A stretch of 48,589 nt of DNA from assembly GCA_032718475.1 (NCBI GenBank), contig JAUCBJ010000616.1:1-48589 (forward strand), written 5' to 3'. The DNA is from Nemertoderma westbladi (Eukaryota > Xenacoelomorpha > Nemertodermatida > Nemertodermatidae). The translations under genes and the position numbers were made by a program. Below are positions 12,701 through 25,407 of this stretch, in pieces; the first letter of the stretch is position 1, and every line of letters starts with the position of its first letter. The notes under the pieces were generated by a model, which saw only the letters and a program-made list of their open reading frames with translations, was not told where the DNA came from and did no database searches.

Positions 12701-15700
12701 TCTACTCACCTGTTTCGACCAATCACAATGTTTCAACTCACCTGTTTCGACCAATCACAATGTTTCTACTCACCTGTTTCGACCAATCACAATGTTTCTA
12801 CTCACCTATTTCGACCAATCACAATGTTTCTACTCACCTATTTCGACCAATCACAATGTTTCTACTCACCTATTGCGACCAATCACAATGTTTCTACTCA
12901 CATGTTTCGACCAATCACAATGTTTCTACTCACCTGTTTCGACCAATCACAATGTTTCTACTCACCTGTTTCGACCAATCACAATGTTTCTACTCACCTG
13001 TTTCGACCAATCACAATGTTTCAACTCACCTGTTTCGACCAATCACAATGTTTCTACTCACCTATTTCGACCAATCACAATGTTTCTACTCACCTGTTTC
13101 GACTAATCACAATGTTTCTACTCACCTGTTTCGACCAATCACAATGTTTCAACTCACCTGTTTCGACCAATCACAATGTTTCTACTCACCTGTTTCGACC
13201 AATCACAATGTTTCTACTCACCTGTTTCGACCAATCACAATGTTTCTACTCACCTGTTTCGACCAATCACAATGTTTCTACTCACCTGTTTCGACCAATC
13301 ACAATGTTTCTACTCACCTATTTCGACCAATCACAATGTTTCTACTCACCTGTTTCGACTAATCACAATGTTTCTACTCACATGTTTCGACCCATCACAA
13401 TGTTTCTACTCACCTGTTTCGACCAATCACAATGTTTCTACTCACCTGTTTCGACCAATCACAATGTTTCTACTCACCTGTTTCGACCAATCACAATGTT
13501 TCTACTCACCTGTTTCGACCAATCACAATGTTTCTACTCACCTGTTTCGACCAATCACAATGTTTCTACTCACCTGTTTCGACCAATCACAATGTTTCAA
13601 CTCACCTGTTTCGACCAATCACAATGTTTCTACTCACCTATTTCGACCAATCACAATGTTTCTACTCACCTGTTTCGACTAATCACAATGTTTCTACTCA
13701 CCTGTTTCGACCAATCACAATGTTTCAACTCACCTGTTTCGACCAATCACAATGTTTCTACTCACCTGTTTCGACCAATCACAATGTTTCAACTCACCTG
13801 TTTCGACCAATCACAATGTTTCAACTCACCTGTTTCGACCAATCACAATGTTTCTACTCACATGTTTCGACCAATCACAATGTTTCTACTCACCTATTTT
13901 GACCAATCACAATGTTTCAACTCACCTATTTCGACCAATCACAATGTTTCAACTCACCTATTTCGACCAATCACAATGTTTCTACTCACCTATTTCGACC
14001 AATCACAATGTTTCTACTCACCTGTTTCGACCAATCACAATGTTTCTACTCACCTATTTCGACCAATCGCAATGTTTCTACTCACCTATTTCGACCAATC
14101 GCAATGTTTCTACTCACCTGTTTCGACCAATCACAATGTTTCTACTCACCTGTTTCGACCAATCACAATGTTTCAACTCACCTGTTTCGACCAATCACAA
14201 TGTTTCTACTCACCTGTTTCGACCAATCACAATGTTTCAACTCACCTGTTTCGACCAATCACAATGTTTCAACTCACCTGTTTCGACCAATCACAATGTT
14301 TCTACTCACATGTTTCGACCAATCACAATGTTTCTACTCACCTATTTTGACCAATCACAATGTTTCAACTCACCTATTTCGACCAATCACAATGTTTCAA
14401 CTCACCTATTTCGACCAATCACAATGTTTCTACTCACCTATTTCGACCAATCACAATGTTTCTACTCACCTGTTTCGACCAATCACAATGTTTCTACTCA
14501 CCTATTTCGACCAATCGCAATGTTTCTACTCACCTATTTCGACCAATCGCAATGTTTCTACTCACCTGTTTCGACCAATCACAATGTTTCTACTCACCTG
14601 TTTCGACCAATCACAATGTTTCAACTCACCTGTTTCGACCAATCACAATGTTTCTACTCACCTGTTTCGACCAATCACAATGTTTCAACTCACCTGTTTC
14701 GACCAATCACAATGTTTCTACTCACCTGTTTCGACCAATCACAATGTTTCAACTCACCTGTTTCGACCAATCACAATGTTTCTACTCACCTATTTCGACC
14801 AATCACAATGTTTCTACTCACCTGTTTCGACCAATCACAATGTTTCAACTCACCTGTTTCGACCAATCACAATGTTTCTACTCACCTATTTCGACCAATC
14901 ACAATGTTTCTACTCACCTATTTCGACCAATCACAATGTTTCAACTCACCTGTTTCGACCAATCACAATGTTTCTACTCACCTGTTTCGTCCAATCACAA
15001 TGTTTCTACTCACCTGTTTCGACCAATCACAATGTTTCTACTCACCTGTTTCGACCAATCACAATGTTTCTACTCACCTATTTCGACCAATCACAATGTT
15101 TCAACTCACCTGTTTCGACCAATCACAATGTTTCTACTCACCTGTTTCGACCAATCACAATGTTTCTACTCACCTATTTCGACCAATCACAATGTTTCAA
15201 CTCACCTGTTTCGACCAATCACAATGTTTCTACTCACCTGTTTCGTCCAATCACAATGTTTCTACTCACCTATTTCGACCAATCACAATGTTTCTACTCA
15301 CCTATTTCGACCAATCACAATGTTTCTACTCACCTGTTTTGACCAATCGCAATGTTTCTACTAACCTGTTTCGACCAATCACAATGTTTCTACTCACCTG
15401 TTTTGACCAATCGCAATGTTTCTACTAACCTGTTTCGACCAATCACAATGTTTCTACTCACCTGTTTCGACCAATCACAATGTTTCTACTCACCTATTTC
15501 GACCAATCACAATGTTTCTACTCACCTGTTTCGACCAATCACAATGTTTCAACTCACCTGTTTCGACCAATCACAATGTTTCTACTCACCTGTTTCGACC
15601 AATCACAATGTTTCTACTCACCTATTTCGACCAATCACAATGTTTCAACTCACCTGTTTCGACCAATCACAATGTTTCTACTCACCTGTTTCGTCCAATC

Positions 15701-15989
15701 ACAATGTTTCTACTCACCTATTTCGACCAATCACAATGTTTCTACTCACCTATTTCGACCAATCACAATGTTTCTACTCACCTGTTTTGACCAATCGCAA
15801 TGTTTCTACTAACCTGTTTCGACCAATCACAATGTTTCTACTCACCTGTTTTGACCAATCGCAATGTTTCTACTCACCTATTTCGACCAATCACAATGTT
15901 TCTACTCACCTGTTTTGACCAATCGCAATGTTTCTACTAACCTGTTTCGACCAATCACAATGTTTCTACTCACCTGTTTTGACCAATCG

Positions 15990-18900
15990 CAATGTTTCTA
16001 CTAACCTGTTTCGACCAATCACAATGTTTCTACTCACCTGTTTCGACCAATCACAATGTTTCTACTCACCTATTTCGACCAATCACAATGTTTCTACTCA
16101 CCTGTTTCGACCAATCACAATGTTTCTACTCACCTGTTTTGACCAATCGCAATGTTTCTACTAACCTGTTTCGACCAATCACAATGTTTCTACTCACCTG
16201 TTTCGACCAATCACAATGTTTCTACTCACCTATTTCGACCAATCACAATGTTTCTACTCACCTGTTTCGACCAATCACAATGTTTCTACTCACCTATTTC
16301 GACCAATCACAATGTTTCTACTCACCTGTTTCGACCAATCACAATGTTTCTACTCACCTGTTTCGACCAATCACAATGTTTCTACTCACCTATTTTGACC
16401 AATCACAATGTTTCTACTCACCTATTTCGACCAATCACAATGTTTCTACTCACCTATTTCGACCAATCACAATGTTTCTACTCACCTGTTTCGACCAATC
16501 ACAATGTTTCTACTCACCTGTTTCGACCAATCACAATGTTTCTACTCACCTATTTCGACCAATCACAATGTTTCTACTCACCTGTTTCGACCAATCACAA
16601 TGTTTCTACTCACCTGTTTCGACCAATCACAATGTTTCTACTCACCTATTTTGACCAATCACAATGTTTCTACTCACCTATTTCGACCAATCACAATGTT
16701 TCTACTCACCTATTTCGACCAATCACAATGTTTCTACTCACCTATTTTGACCAATCACAATGTTTCTACTCACCTATTTCGACCAATCACAATGTTTCTA
16801 CTCACCTATTTCGACCAATCACAATGTTTCAACTCACCTGTTTCGACCAATCACAATGTTTCTACTCACCTATTTCGACCAATCACAATGTTTCTACTCA
16901 CCTATTTCGACCAATCACAATGTTTCTACTCACCTATTTCGACCAATCACAATGTTTCTACTCACCTATTTCGACCAATCACAATGTTTCTACTCACCTA
17001 TTTCGACCAATCACAATGTTTCAACTCACCTGTTTCGACCAATCACAATGTTTCTACTCACCTATTTCGACCAATCACAATGTTTCTACTCACCTATTTC
17101 GACCAATCACAATGTTTCTACTCACCTATTTCGACCAATCACAATGTTTCTACTCACCTGTTTCGACCAATCACAATGTTTCTACTCACCTATTTTGACC
17201 AATCACAATGTTTCTACTCACCTATTTCGACCAATCACAATGTTTCTACTCACCTATTTCGACCAATCACAATGTTTCAACTCACCTGTTTCGACCAATC
17301 ACAATGTTTCTACTCACCTATTTCGACCAATCACAATGTTTCAACTCACCTGTTTCGACCAATCACAATGTTTCTACTCACCTATTTCGACCAATCACAA
17401 TGTTTCTACTCACCTATTTCGACCAATCACAATGTTTCTACTCACCTATTTCGACCAATCACAATGTTTCTACTCACCTGTTTCGACCAATCACAATGTT
17501 TCTACTCACCTGTTTCGACCAATCACAATGTTTCAACTCACCTGTTTCGACCAATCACAATGTTTCTACTCACCTATTTCGACCAATCACAATGTTTCTA
17601 CTCACCTATTTCGACCAATCACAATGTTTCAACTCACCTGTTTCGACCAATCACAATGTTTCTACTCACCTATTTCGACCAATCACAATGTTTCTACTCA
17701 CCTATTTCGACCAATCACAATGTTTCAACTCACCTGTTTCGACCAATCACAATGTTTCTACTCACCTGTTTCGACCAATCACAATGTTTCTACTCACCTA
17801 TTTCGACCAATCACAATGTTTCTACTCACCTATTTCGACCAATCACAATGTTTCAACTCACCTGTTTCGACCAATCACAATGTTTCTACTCACCTGTTTC
17901 GACCAATCACAATGTTTCTACTCACCTGTTTCGACCAATCACAATGTTTCTACTCACCTATTTCGACCAATCACAATGTTTCTACTCACCTGTTTCGACC
18001 AATCACAATGTTTCTACTCACCTGTTTCGACCAATCACAATGTTTCTACTCACCTGTTTCGACCAATCACAATGTTTCTACTCACCTATTTCGACCAATC
18101 ACAATGTTTCTACTCACCTGTTTCGACCAATCACAATGTTTCTACTCACCTGTTTCGACCAATCACAATGTTTCTACTCACCTGTTTCGACCAATCACAA
18201 TGTTTCTACTCACCTATTTCGACCAATCACAATGTTTCTACTAACCTGTTTCGACCAATCACAATGTTTCTACTCACCTGTTTTGACCAATCGCAATGTT
18301 TCTACTAACCTGTTTCGACCAATCACAATGTTTCTACTCACCTGTTTCGACCAATCACAATGTTTCTACTCACCTATTTCGACCAATCACAATGTTTCTA
18401 CTCACCTGTTTCGACCAATCACAATGTTTCTACTCACCTGTTTTGACCAATCGCAATGTTTCTACTAACCTGTTTCGACCAATCACAATGTTTCTACTCA
18501 CCTGTTTCGACCAATCACAATGTTTCTACTCACCTATTTCGACCAATCACAATGTTTCTACTCACCTGTTTCGACCAATCACAATGTTTCTACTCACCTA
18601 TTTCGACCAATCACAATGTTTCTACTCACCTGTTTCGACCAATCACAATGTTTCTACTCACCTGTTTCGACCAATCACAATGTTTCTACTCACCTATTTT
18701 GACCAATCACAATGTTTCTACTCACCTATTTCGACCAATCACAATGTTTCTACTCACCTATTTCGACCAATCACAATGTTTCTACTCACCTGTTTCGACC
18801 AATCACAATGTTTCTACTCACCTGTTTCGACCAATCACAATGTTTCTACTCACCTATTTCGACCAATCACAATGTTTCTACTCACCTGTTTCGACCAATC

Positions 18901-20600
18901 ACAATGTTTCTACTCACCTGTTTCGACCAATCACAATGTTTCTACTCACCTATTTTGACCAATCACAATGTTTCTACTCACCTATTTCGACCAATCACAA
19001 TGTTTCTACTCACCTATTTCGACCAATCACAATGTTTCTACTCACCTATTTTCGACCAATCACAATGTTTCTACTCACCTATTTCGACCAATCACAATGT
19101 TTCTACTCACCTATTTCGACCAATCACAATGTTTCAACTCACCTGTTTCGACCAATCACAATGTTTCTACTCACCTATTTCGACCAATCACAATGTTTCT
19201 ACTCACCTATTTCGACCAATCACAATGTTTCTACTCACCTATTTCGACCAATCACAATGTTTCTACTCACCTATTTCGACCAATCACAATGTTTCTACTC
19301 ACCTATTTCGACCAATCACAATGTTTCAACTCACCTGTTTCGACCAATCACAATGTTTCTACTCACCTATTTCGACCAATCACAATGTTTCTACTCACCT
19401 ATTTCGACCAATCACAATGTTTCTACTCACCTATTTCGACCAATCACAATGTTTCTACTCACCTGTTTCGACCAATCACAATGTTTCTACTCACCTATTT
19501 TGACCAATCACAATGTTTCTACTCACCTATTTCGACCAATCACAATGTTTCTACTCACCTATTTCGACCAATCACAATGTTTCAACTCACCTGTTTCGAC
19601 CAATCACAATGTTTCTACTCACCTATTTCGACCAATCACAATGTTTCAACTCACCTGTTTCGACCAATCACAATGTTTCTACTCACCTATTTCGACCAAT
19701 CACAATGTTTCTACTCACCTATTTCGACCAATCACAATGTTTCTACTCACCTATTTCGACCAATCACAATGTTTCTACTCACCTGTTTCGACCAATCACA
19801 ATGTTTCTACTCACCTGTTTCGACCAATCACAATGTTTCAACTCACCTGTTTCGACCAATCACAATGTTTCTACTCACCTATTTCGACCAATCACAATGT
19901 TTCTACTCACCTATTTCGACCAATCACAATGTTTCAACTCACCTGTTTCGACCAATCACAATGTTTCTACTCACCTATTTCGACCAATCACAATGTTTCT
20001 ACTCACCTATTTCGACCAATCACAATGTTTCAACTCACCTGTTTCGACCAATCACAATGTTTCTACTCACCTGTTTCGACCAATCACAATGTTTCTACTC
20101 ACCTATTTCGACCAATCACAATGTTTCTACTCACCTATTTCGACCAATCACAATGTTTCAACTCACCTGTTTCGACCAATCACAATGTTTCTACTCACCT
20201 GTTTCGACCAATCACAATGTTTCTACTCACCTGTTTCGACCAATCACAATGTTTCTACTCACCTATTTCGACCAATCACAATGTTTCTACTCACCTGTTT
20301 CGACCAATCACAATGTTTCTACTCACCTGTTTCGACCAATCACAATGTTTCTACTCACCTGTTTCGACCAATCACAATGTTTCTACTCACCTATTTCGAC
20401 CAATCACAATGTTTCTACTCACCTGTTTCGACCAATCACAATGTTTCTACTCACCTGTTTCGACCAATCACAATGTTTCTACTCACCTGTTTCGACCAAT
20501 CACAATGTTTCTACTCACCTGTTTCGACCAATCACAATGTTTCTACTCACCTGTTTCGACCAATCACAATGTTTCTACTCACCTATTTCGACCAATCACA
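15990..20600. repeat. Higher-order repeat of 2,304 bp (72 units) within the 32-bp array
   Basis: Blocks marked by ctaacctg together with aatcgcaatg recur with a 2,304-bp offset, for example from 15992 to 18296 and from 16152 to 18456. The following variant pattern is shared for about 2 kb. The second copy holds a private single-T insertion (a 33-bp unit at about 19047) that the first lacks, so that insertion came after the duplication. End points are approximate because flanking units are nearly identical. Confidence 0.82.
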
Positions 20601-22244
20601 ATGTTTCTACTCACCTGTTTCGACCAATCACAATGTTTCTACTCACCTGTTTCGACCAATCACAATGTTTCTACTCACCTATTTCGACCAATCACAATGT
20701 TTCTACTCACCTGTTTCGACCAATCACAATGTTTCTACTCACCTATTTCGACCAATCACAATGTTTCTACTCACCTATTTCGACCAATCACAATGTTTCT
20801 ACTCACCTGTTTCGACCAATCACAATGTTTCTACTCACCTGTTTCGACCAATCACAATGTTTCTACTCACCTATTTCGACCAATCACAATGTTTCTACTC
20901 ACCTATTTCGACCAATCACAATGTTTCTACTCACCTGTTTCGACCAATCACAATGTTTCTACTCACCTGTTTCGACCAATCACAATGTTTCTACTCACCT
21001 ATTTCGACCAATCACAATGTTTCTACTCACCTATTTCGACCAATCACAATGTTTCTACTCACCTGTTTCGACCAATCACAATGTTTCTACTCACCTATTT
21101 CGACCAATCACAATGTTTCTACTCACCTATTTCGACCAATCACAATGTTTCTACTCACCTGTTTCGACCAATCACAATGTTTCTACTCACCTGTTTCGAC
21201 CAATCACAATGTTTCTACTCACCTATTTCGACCAATCACAATGTTTCTACTCACCTATTTCGACCAATCACAATGTTTCTACTCACCTATTTCGACCAAT
21301 CACAATGTTTCTACTCACCTGTTTCGACCAATCACAATGTTTCTACTCACCTGTTTCGACCAATCACAATGTTTCTACTCACCTATTTCGACCAATCACA
21401 ATGTTTCTACTCACCTATTTCGACCAATCACAATGTTTCTACTCACCTGTTTCGACCAATCACAATGTTTCTACTCACCTATTTCGACCAATCACAATGT
21501 TTCTACTCACCTGTTTCGACCAATCACAATGTTTCTACTCACCTATTTCGACCAATCACAATGTTTCTACTCACCTATTTCGACCAATCACAATGTTTCT
21601 ACTCACCTATTTCGACCAATCACAATGTTTCTACTCACCTGTTTCGACCAATCACAATGTTTCTACTCACCTGTTTCGACCAATCACAATGTTTCTACTC
21701 ACCTATTTCGACCAATCACAATGTTTCTACTCACCTATTTCGACCAATCACAATGTTTCTACTCACCTGTTTCGACCAATCACAATGTTTCTACTCACCT
21801 GTTTCGACCAATCACAATGTTTCTACTCACCTATTTCGACCAATCACAATGTTTCTACTCACCTATTTCGACCAATCACAATGTTTCTACTCACCTATTT
21901 CGACCAATCACAATGTTTCTACTCACCTGTATCGACCAATCACAATGTTTCAACTCACCTGTTTCGACCAATCACAATGTTTCTACTCACCTATTTCGAC
22001 CAATCGCAATGTTTCTACTCACCTATTTCGACCAATCGCAATGTTTCTACTCACCTATTTCGACCAATCGCAATGTTTCTACTCACCTGTATCGACCAAT
22101 CACAATGTTTCAACTCACCTGTTTCGACCAATCACAATGTTTCTACTCACCTATTTCGACCAATCGCAATGTTTCTACTCACCTATTTCGACCAATCACA
22201 ATGTTTCTACTCACCTATTTCGACCAATCGCAATGTTTCTACTC

Positions 22245-22249
22245 ACCTG
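22245..22249 (-). promoter_or_regulatory. Splice donor of exon 5, coincident with the array edge
   Basis: On the minus strand the exon reads ...TCTACAG/GTGAGTAGAAAC. CAG/GTGAGT is a near-perfect U1 snRNA match. The bases after it are the first 32-bp repeat unit, so the array begins at the donor itself. Reading through the donor in the exon frame gives Gly-Glu-stop, so use of any later copy of the motif would add an in-frame TAG to the transcript. Confidence 0.82.
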
Positions 22250-22576
22250 TAGATCTGTTTCTTTCTGTTTCTTTTAACAACGATTTTCCAGGGACCGCAT
22301 TACGATGACTCATCACAGGAAGTTGTTGAGTTGAAGAAGAAGAGTCGAGATTGAGTTGATAGCTTTGGGATAAATCGACGACGAAATCCGAGTGACTGGG
22401 CGAAGAGCGTTTACCTCCGGGGCGAATGGGCGAGAGGTGTTTACTGTGTCTGGAGGAGTGTTTCGAGGGATTTGGCGAGATCCGGTAATCGGAATCCGGC
22501 TCTCTATATGGAGATTCCGGATTACCGCCGAGTCGCTGTTTGCGACGCTTAAACGAACAATACGAATCATCGAGAT
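22247..22576 (-). CDS. Exon 5 of unrecognised minus-strand gene
   Basis: This 330-nt exon (phase 1 to phase 1) has acceptor TTTCGATGTTCGCAG at 22577 and donor CAG/GTGAGT at 22247. It encodes about 110 residues: an aspartate/tyrosine start (LDDSYCSFKRRKQRLGG) with a basic cluster KRRKQR that could be a nuclear localisation signal, then a Ser/Pro/His/Arg-rich stretch with several SP dipeptides (ISPNPSKHSSRHSKHLSPIR), then DFVVDLSQSY and a serine run. Low-complexity, charged composition suggests a disordered region open to phosphorylation. An ATG lies two codons before the acceptor boundary, but the acceptor and matching phase favour an internal exon. I recognise no domain. Confidence 0.78.
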
Positions 22577-23016
22577 CTGCGAACATCGAAATTAAAATTA
22601 TTTGAACTTACAGTTACTTTTAATTTTCATATATATATTTTTTAAATAATCCTAAACAACACATACAAAGTTTACAAGCCTTACTAAGTAAACTTAATTA
22701 CTTTATCAAACCTAAAGACTGATTTGTGTGACTCCTTATTGTATTTCATATAATAATTGAATGATTATTGAACAATTATTATATACCGGGTATATATAAT
22801 TGACAAACTAAAGTTGAAGTTGATATTAATAAAGTTGATTAAAAAAGGCGGCAAAATATACAGAATAAATATGAGATGAAAAGGGGTGCGAAACGAAGCA
22901 AAAATTGGCAATTCGAAAACCGAAAACAGACGTCCAGTATAAAATTCGTCATGATTTTATTAATTATCTGGTTTGTTACGAGATATTTTTGAATTTAGTC
23001 AAACGGTACTGATATG
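22577..23016. other. AT-rich intron segment without a gene
   Basis: This is unique sequence between the exon 5 acceptor and the 20-bp array. It is strongly AT-rich and has no open frame of note. A short perfect inverted repeat, TATATACC-G-GGTATATA, sits at 22780-22796 and could form a small hairpin. The rest shows nothing I can assign. Confidence 0.6.
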
Positions 23017-23306
23017 ATAATATTGTAATGACGTTATTAATATTGTAATGACGTTATTAATATTGTAATGACGTCATTAATATTGTAATGACGTTATTAA
23101 TATTGTAATGACGTTATTAATATTGTAATGACGTTATTAATATTGTAATGACGTTATTAATATTGTAATGACGTTATTAATATTGTAATGACGTCATTAA
23201 TATTGTAACGACGTCATTAATATTGTAACGACGTCATTAATATTGTAATGACGTCATTAATATTGTAATGACGTCATTAATATTGTAACGACGTCATTAA
23301 TATTGT
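23017..23306. repeat. 20-bp array with CRE-like TGACGTCA motifs (about 14 copies)
   Basis: The unit is TAATATTGTAATGACGTTAT with exact 20-bp spacing. Several copies, mostly in the right half, carry the C variant that turns TGACGTTA into the palindrome TGACGTCA, the consensus cAMP-response element bound by CREB/ATF bZIP factors; I count four ATGACGTCAT copies and three CGACGTCA copies. The last unit decays into tattgttatgaaaat. It lies in the intron between exons 4 and 5. That the motif is bound by a factor is inference. Confidence 0.93.
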
Positions 23307-23678
23307 TATGAAAATAACCAGCGTCTCTATGATTTATTATACACTAAGTTGGGCCTTCGCGCACCACGTGCCATAAAATTATGTTAAGTTTCAACTCGAC
23401 AAGAATAAAGTAAAATCTAAGCAGATGTTATACCTATTAGGTTTATTCACTAGCGGCAGATACCTGAAGTCGATTTAACTAGAATATAGGACAACCAGGA
23501 AGAGGATATAAACAAGGAAATTGTTGGTTTTAATTTCAGATATTTCTAAAATGTTTAATTTCAACCCCCTAGCGGTAGACTGGAGAACTGCGGAGGGATC
23601 CCCACAAAGACGCTGCCTATGGGTGGTCTATAAGTTTCGGATAACAAATAACTAGTGGCACCCACTAGTGGCAAACTA
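23307..23678. other. Unique intron sequence, possible interspersed-repeat remnant
   Basis: No gene is seen. The segment carries tttcaactcgaca near 23389 and ccccctagcggtagactg near 23571. It ends with cccactagtggcaaacta, which runs into the first unit of the 27-bp array. Related motifs occur on the far side of that array (25541 and 25625), which hints that both flanks belong to dispersed repeats of unknown type. Confidence 0.45.
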
Positions 23679-25407
23679 TACGGAACTGCAGACCGATGAG
23701 CCTCCTACGGAACTGCAGACCGATGAGCCTCCTACGGAACTGCAGACCGATGAGCCTCCTACGGAACTGCAGACCGATGAGCCTCCTACGGAACTGCAGA
23801 CCGATGAGCCTCCTACGGAACTGCAGACCGATGAGCCTCCTACGGAACTGCAGACCGATGAGCCTCCTACGGAACTGCAGACCGATGAGCCTCCTACGGA
23901 ACTGCAGACCGATGAGCTTCCTACGGAACTGCAGACCGATGAGCCTCCTACGGAACTGCAGACCGATGAGCCTCCTACGGAACTGCAGACCGATGAGCCT
24001 CCTACGGAACTGCAGACCGATGAGCCTCCTACGGAACTGCAGACCGATGAGCCTCCTACGGAACTGCAGACCGATGAGCCCCCTACGGAACTGCAGACCG
24101 ATGAGCCTCCTACGGAACTGCAGACCGATGAGCCTCCTACGGAACTGCAGACCGATGAGCTTCCTACGGAACTGCAGACCGATGAGCCTCCTACGGAACT
24201 GCAGACCGATGAGCCTCCTACGGAACTGCAGACCGATGAGCCTCCTACGGAACTGCAGACCGATGAGCCTCCTACGGAACTGCAGACCGATGAGCCTCCT
24301 ACGGAACTGCAGACCGATGAGCCTCCTACGGAACTGCAGACCGATGAGCCTCCTACGGAACTGCAGACCGATGAGCCTCCTACGGAACTGCAGACCGATG
24401 AGCCTCCTACGGAACTGCAGACCGATGAGCTTCCTACGGAACTGCAGACCGATGAGCCTCCTACGGAACTGCAGACCGATGAGCCCCCTACGGAACTGCA
24501 GACCGATGAGCCTCCTACGGAACTGCAGACCGATGAGCTTCCTACGGAACTGCAGACCGATGAGCCTCCTACGGAACTGCAGACCGATGAGCCTCCTACG
24601 GAACTGCAGACCGATGAGCCTCCTACGGAACTGCAGACCGATGAGCCTCCTACGGAACTGCAGACCGATGAGCCTCCTACGGAACTGCAGACCGATGAGC
24701 CTCCTACGGAACTGCAGACCGATGAGCTTCCTACGGAACTGCAGACCGATGAGCCTCCTACGGAACTGCAGACCGATGAGCCTCCTACGGAACTGCAGAC
24801 CGATGAGCCTCCTACGGAACTGCAGACCGATGAGCCTCCTACGGAACTGCAGACCGATGAGCCTCCTACGGAACTGCAGACCGATGAGCCTCCTACGGAA
24901 CTGCAGACCGATGAGCCTCCTACGGAACTGCAGACCGATGAGCCCCCTACGGAACTGCAGACCGATGAGCCTCCTACGGAACTGCAGACCGATGAGCCCC
25001 CTACGGAACTGCAGACCGATGAGCCTCCTACGGAACTGCAGACCGATGAGCCTCCTACGGAACTGCAGACCGATGAGCCTCCTACGGAACTGCAGACCGA
25101 TGAGCTTCCTACGGAACTGCAGACCGATGAGCCCCCTACGGAACTGCAGACCGATGAGCCCCCTACGGAACTGCAGACCGATGAGCCTCCTACGGAACTG
25201 CAGACCGATGAGCCTCCTACGGAACTGCAGACCGATGAGCTTCCTACGGAACTGCAGACCGATGAGCCTCCTACGGAACTGCAGACCGATGAGCCTCCTA
25301 CGGAACTGCAGACCGATGAGCCTCCTACGGAACTGCAGACCGATGAGCCTCCTACGGAACTGCAGACCGATGAGCCTCCTACGGAACTGCAGACCGATGA
25401 GCCTCCT
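23679..25407. repeat. 27-bp minisatellite (64 copies)
   Basis: The 27-bp unit is cggaactgcagaccgatgag followed by cctccta. It contains the palindrome CTGCAG and repeats 64 times with no insertion or deletion. Nearly all variation is at two neighbouring bases (gagcctcct, gagcttcct, gagccccct). Because 27 is a multiple of three, the plus strand reads as a nine-residue repeat TELQTDEPP over about 580 codons. That frame opens with GTG and has no upstream ATG, no exon context and no unique flanking coding sequence, so it is not called a gene. The array lies in the intron between exons 4 and 5. Confidence 0.95.

Larger units (their letters stand above)
1592..22246 (-). repeat. Giant 32-bp minisatellite, about 645 copies, one 5' splice-site motif per unit
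   Basis: The plus-strand unit is ctcacctgtttcgaccaatc followed by acaatgtttcta, 32 bp in nearly every copy; one 31-bp unit lies near 1761 and one 33-bp unit near 19047. Read on the minus strand, which is the sense strand of the host gene, each unit carries CAG/GTGAGT or TAG/GTGAGT; a third class reads CAT/GTGAGT. The right end of the array is the genuine donor of exon 5. Common variants on the plus strand are cacctg/caccta/cacatg, tttcga/ttttga, tctact/tcaact, ccaatc/tccaatc and atcaca/atcgca. Larger duplications inside the array are listed separately. All of it is intronic. Confidence 0.97.

Noticed and set aside
1581-22308. Very long plus-strand open frames over the 32-bp array (up to about 1,270 codons)
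   Set aside because: The unit has no stop in any plus-strand frame, and 32 bp gives a 96-bp cycle through all three. All frames are open for the same trivial reason, none has unique coding sequence, and the array is an intron of the minus-strand gene.
22239-22595. Plus-strand and second minus-strand frames over exon 5, and the plus-strand frame at 26024-26227
   Set aside because: They overlap exons with consensus splice sites and matching phases, and lack such borders themselves.
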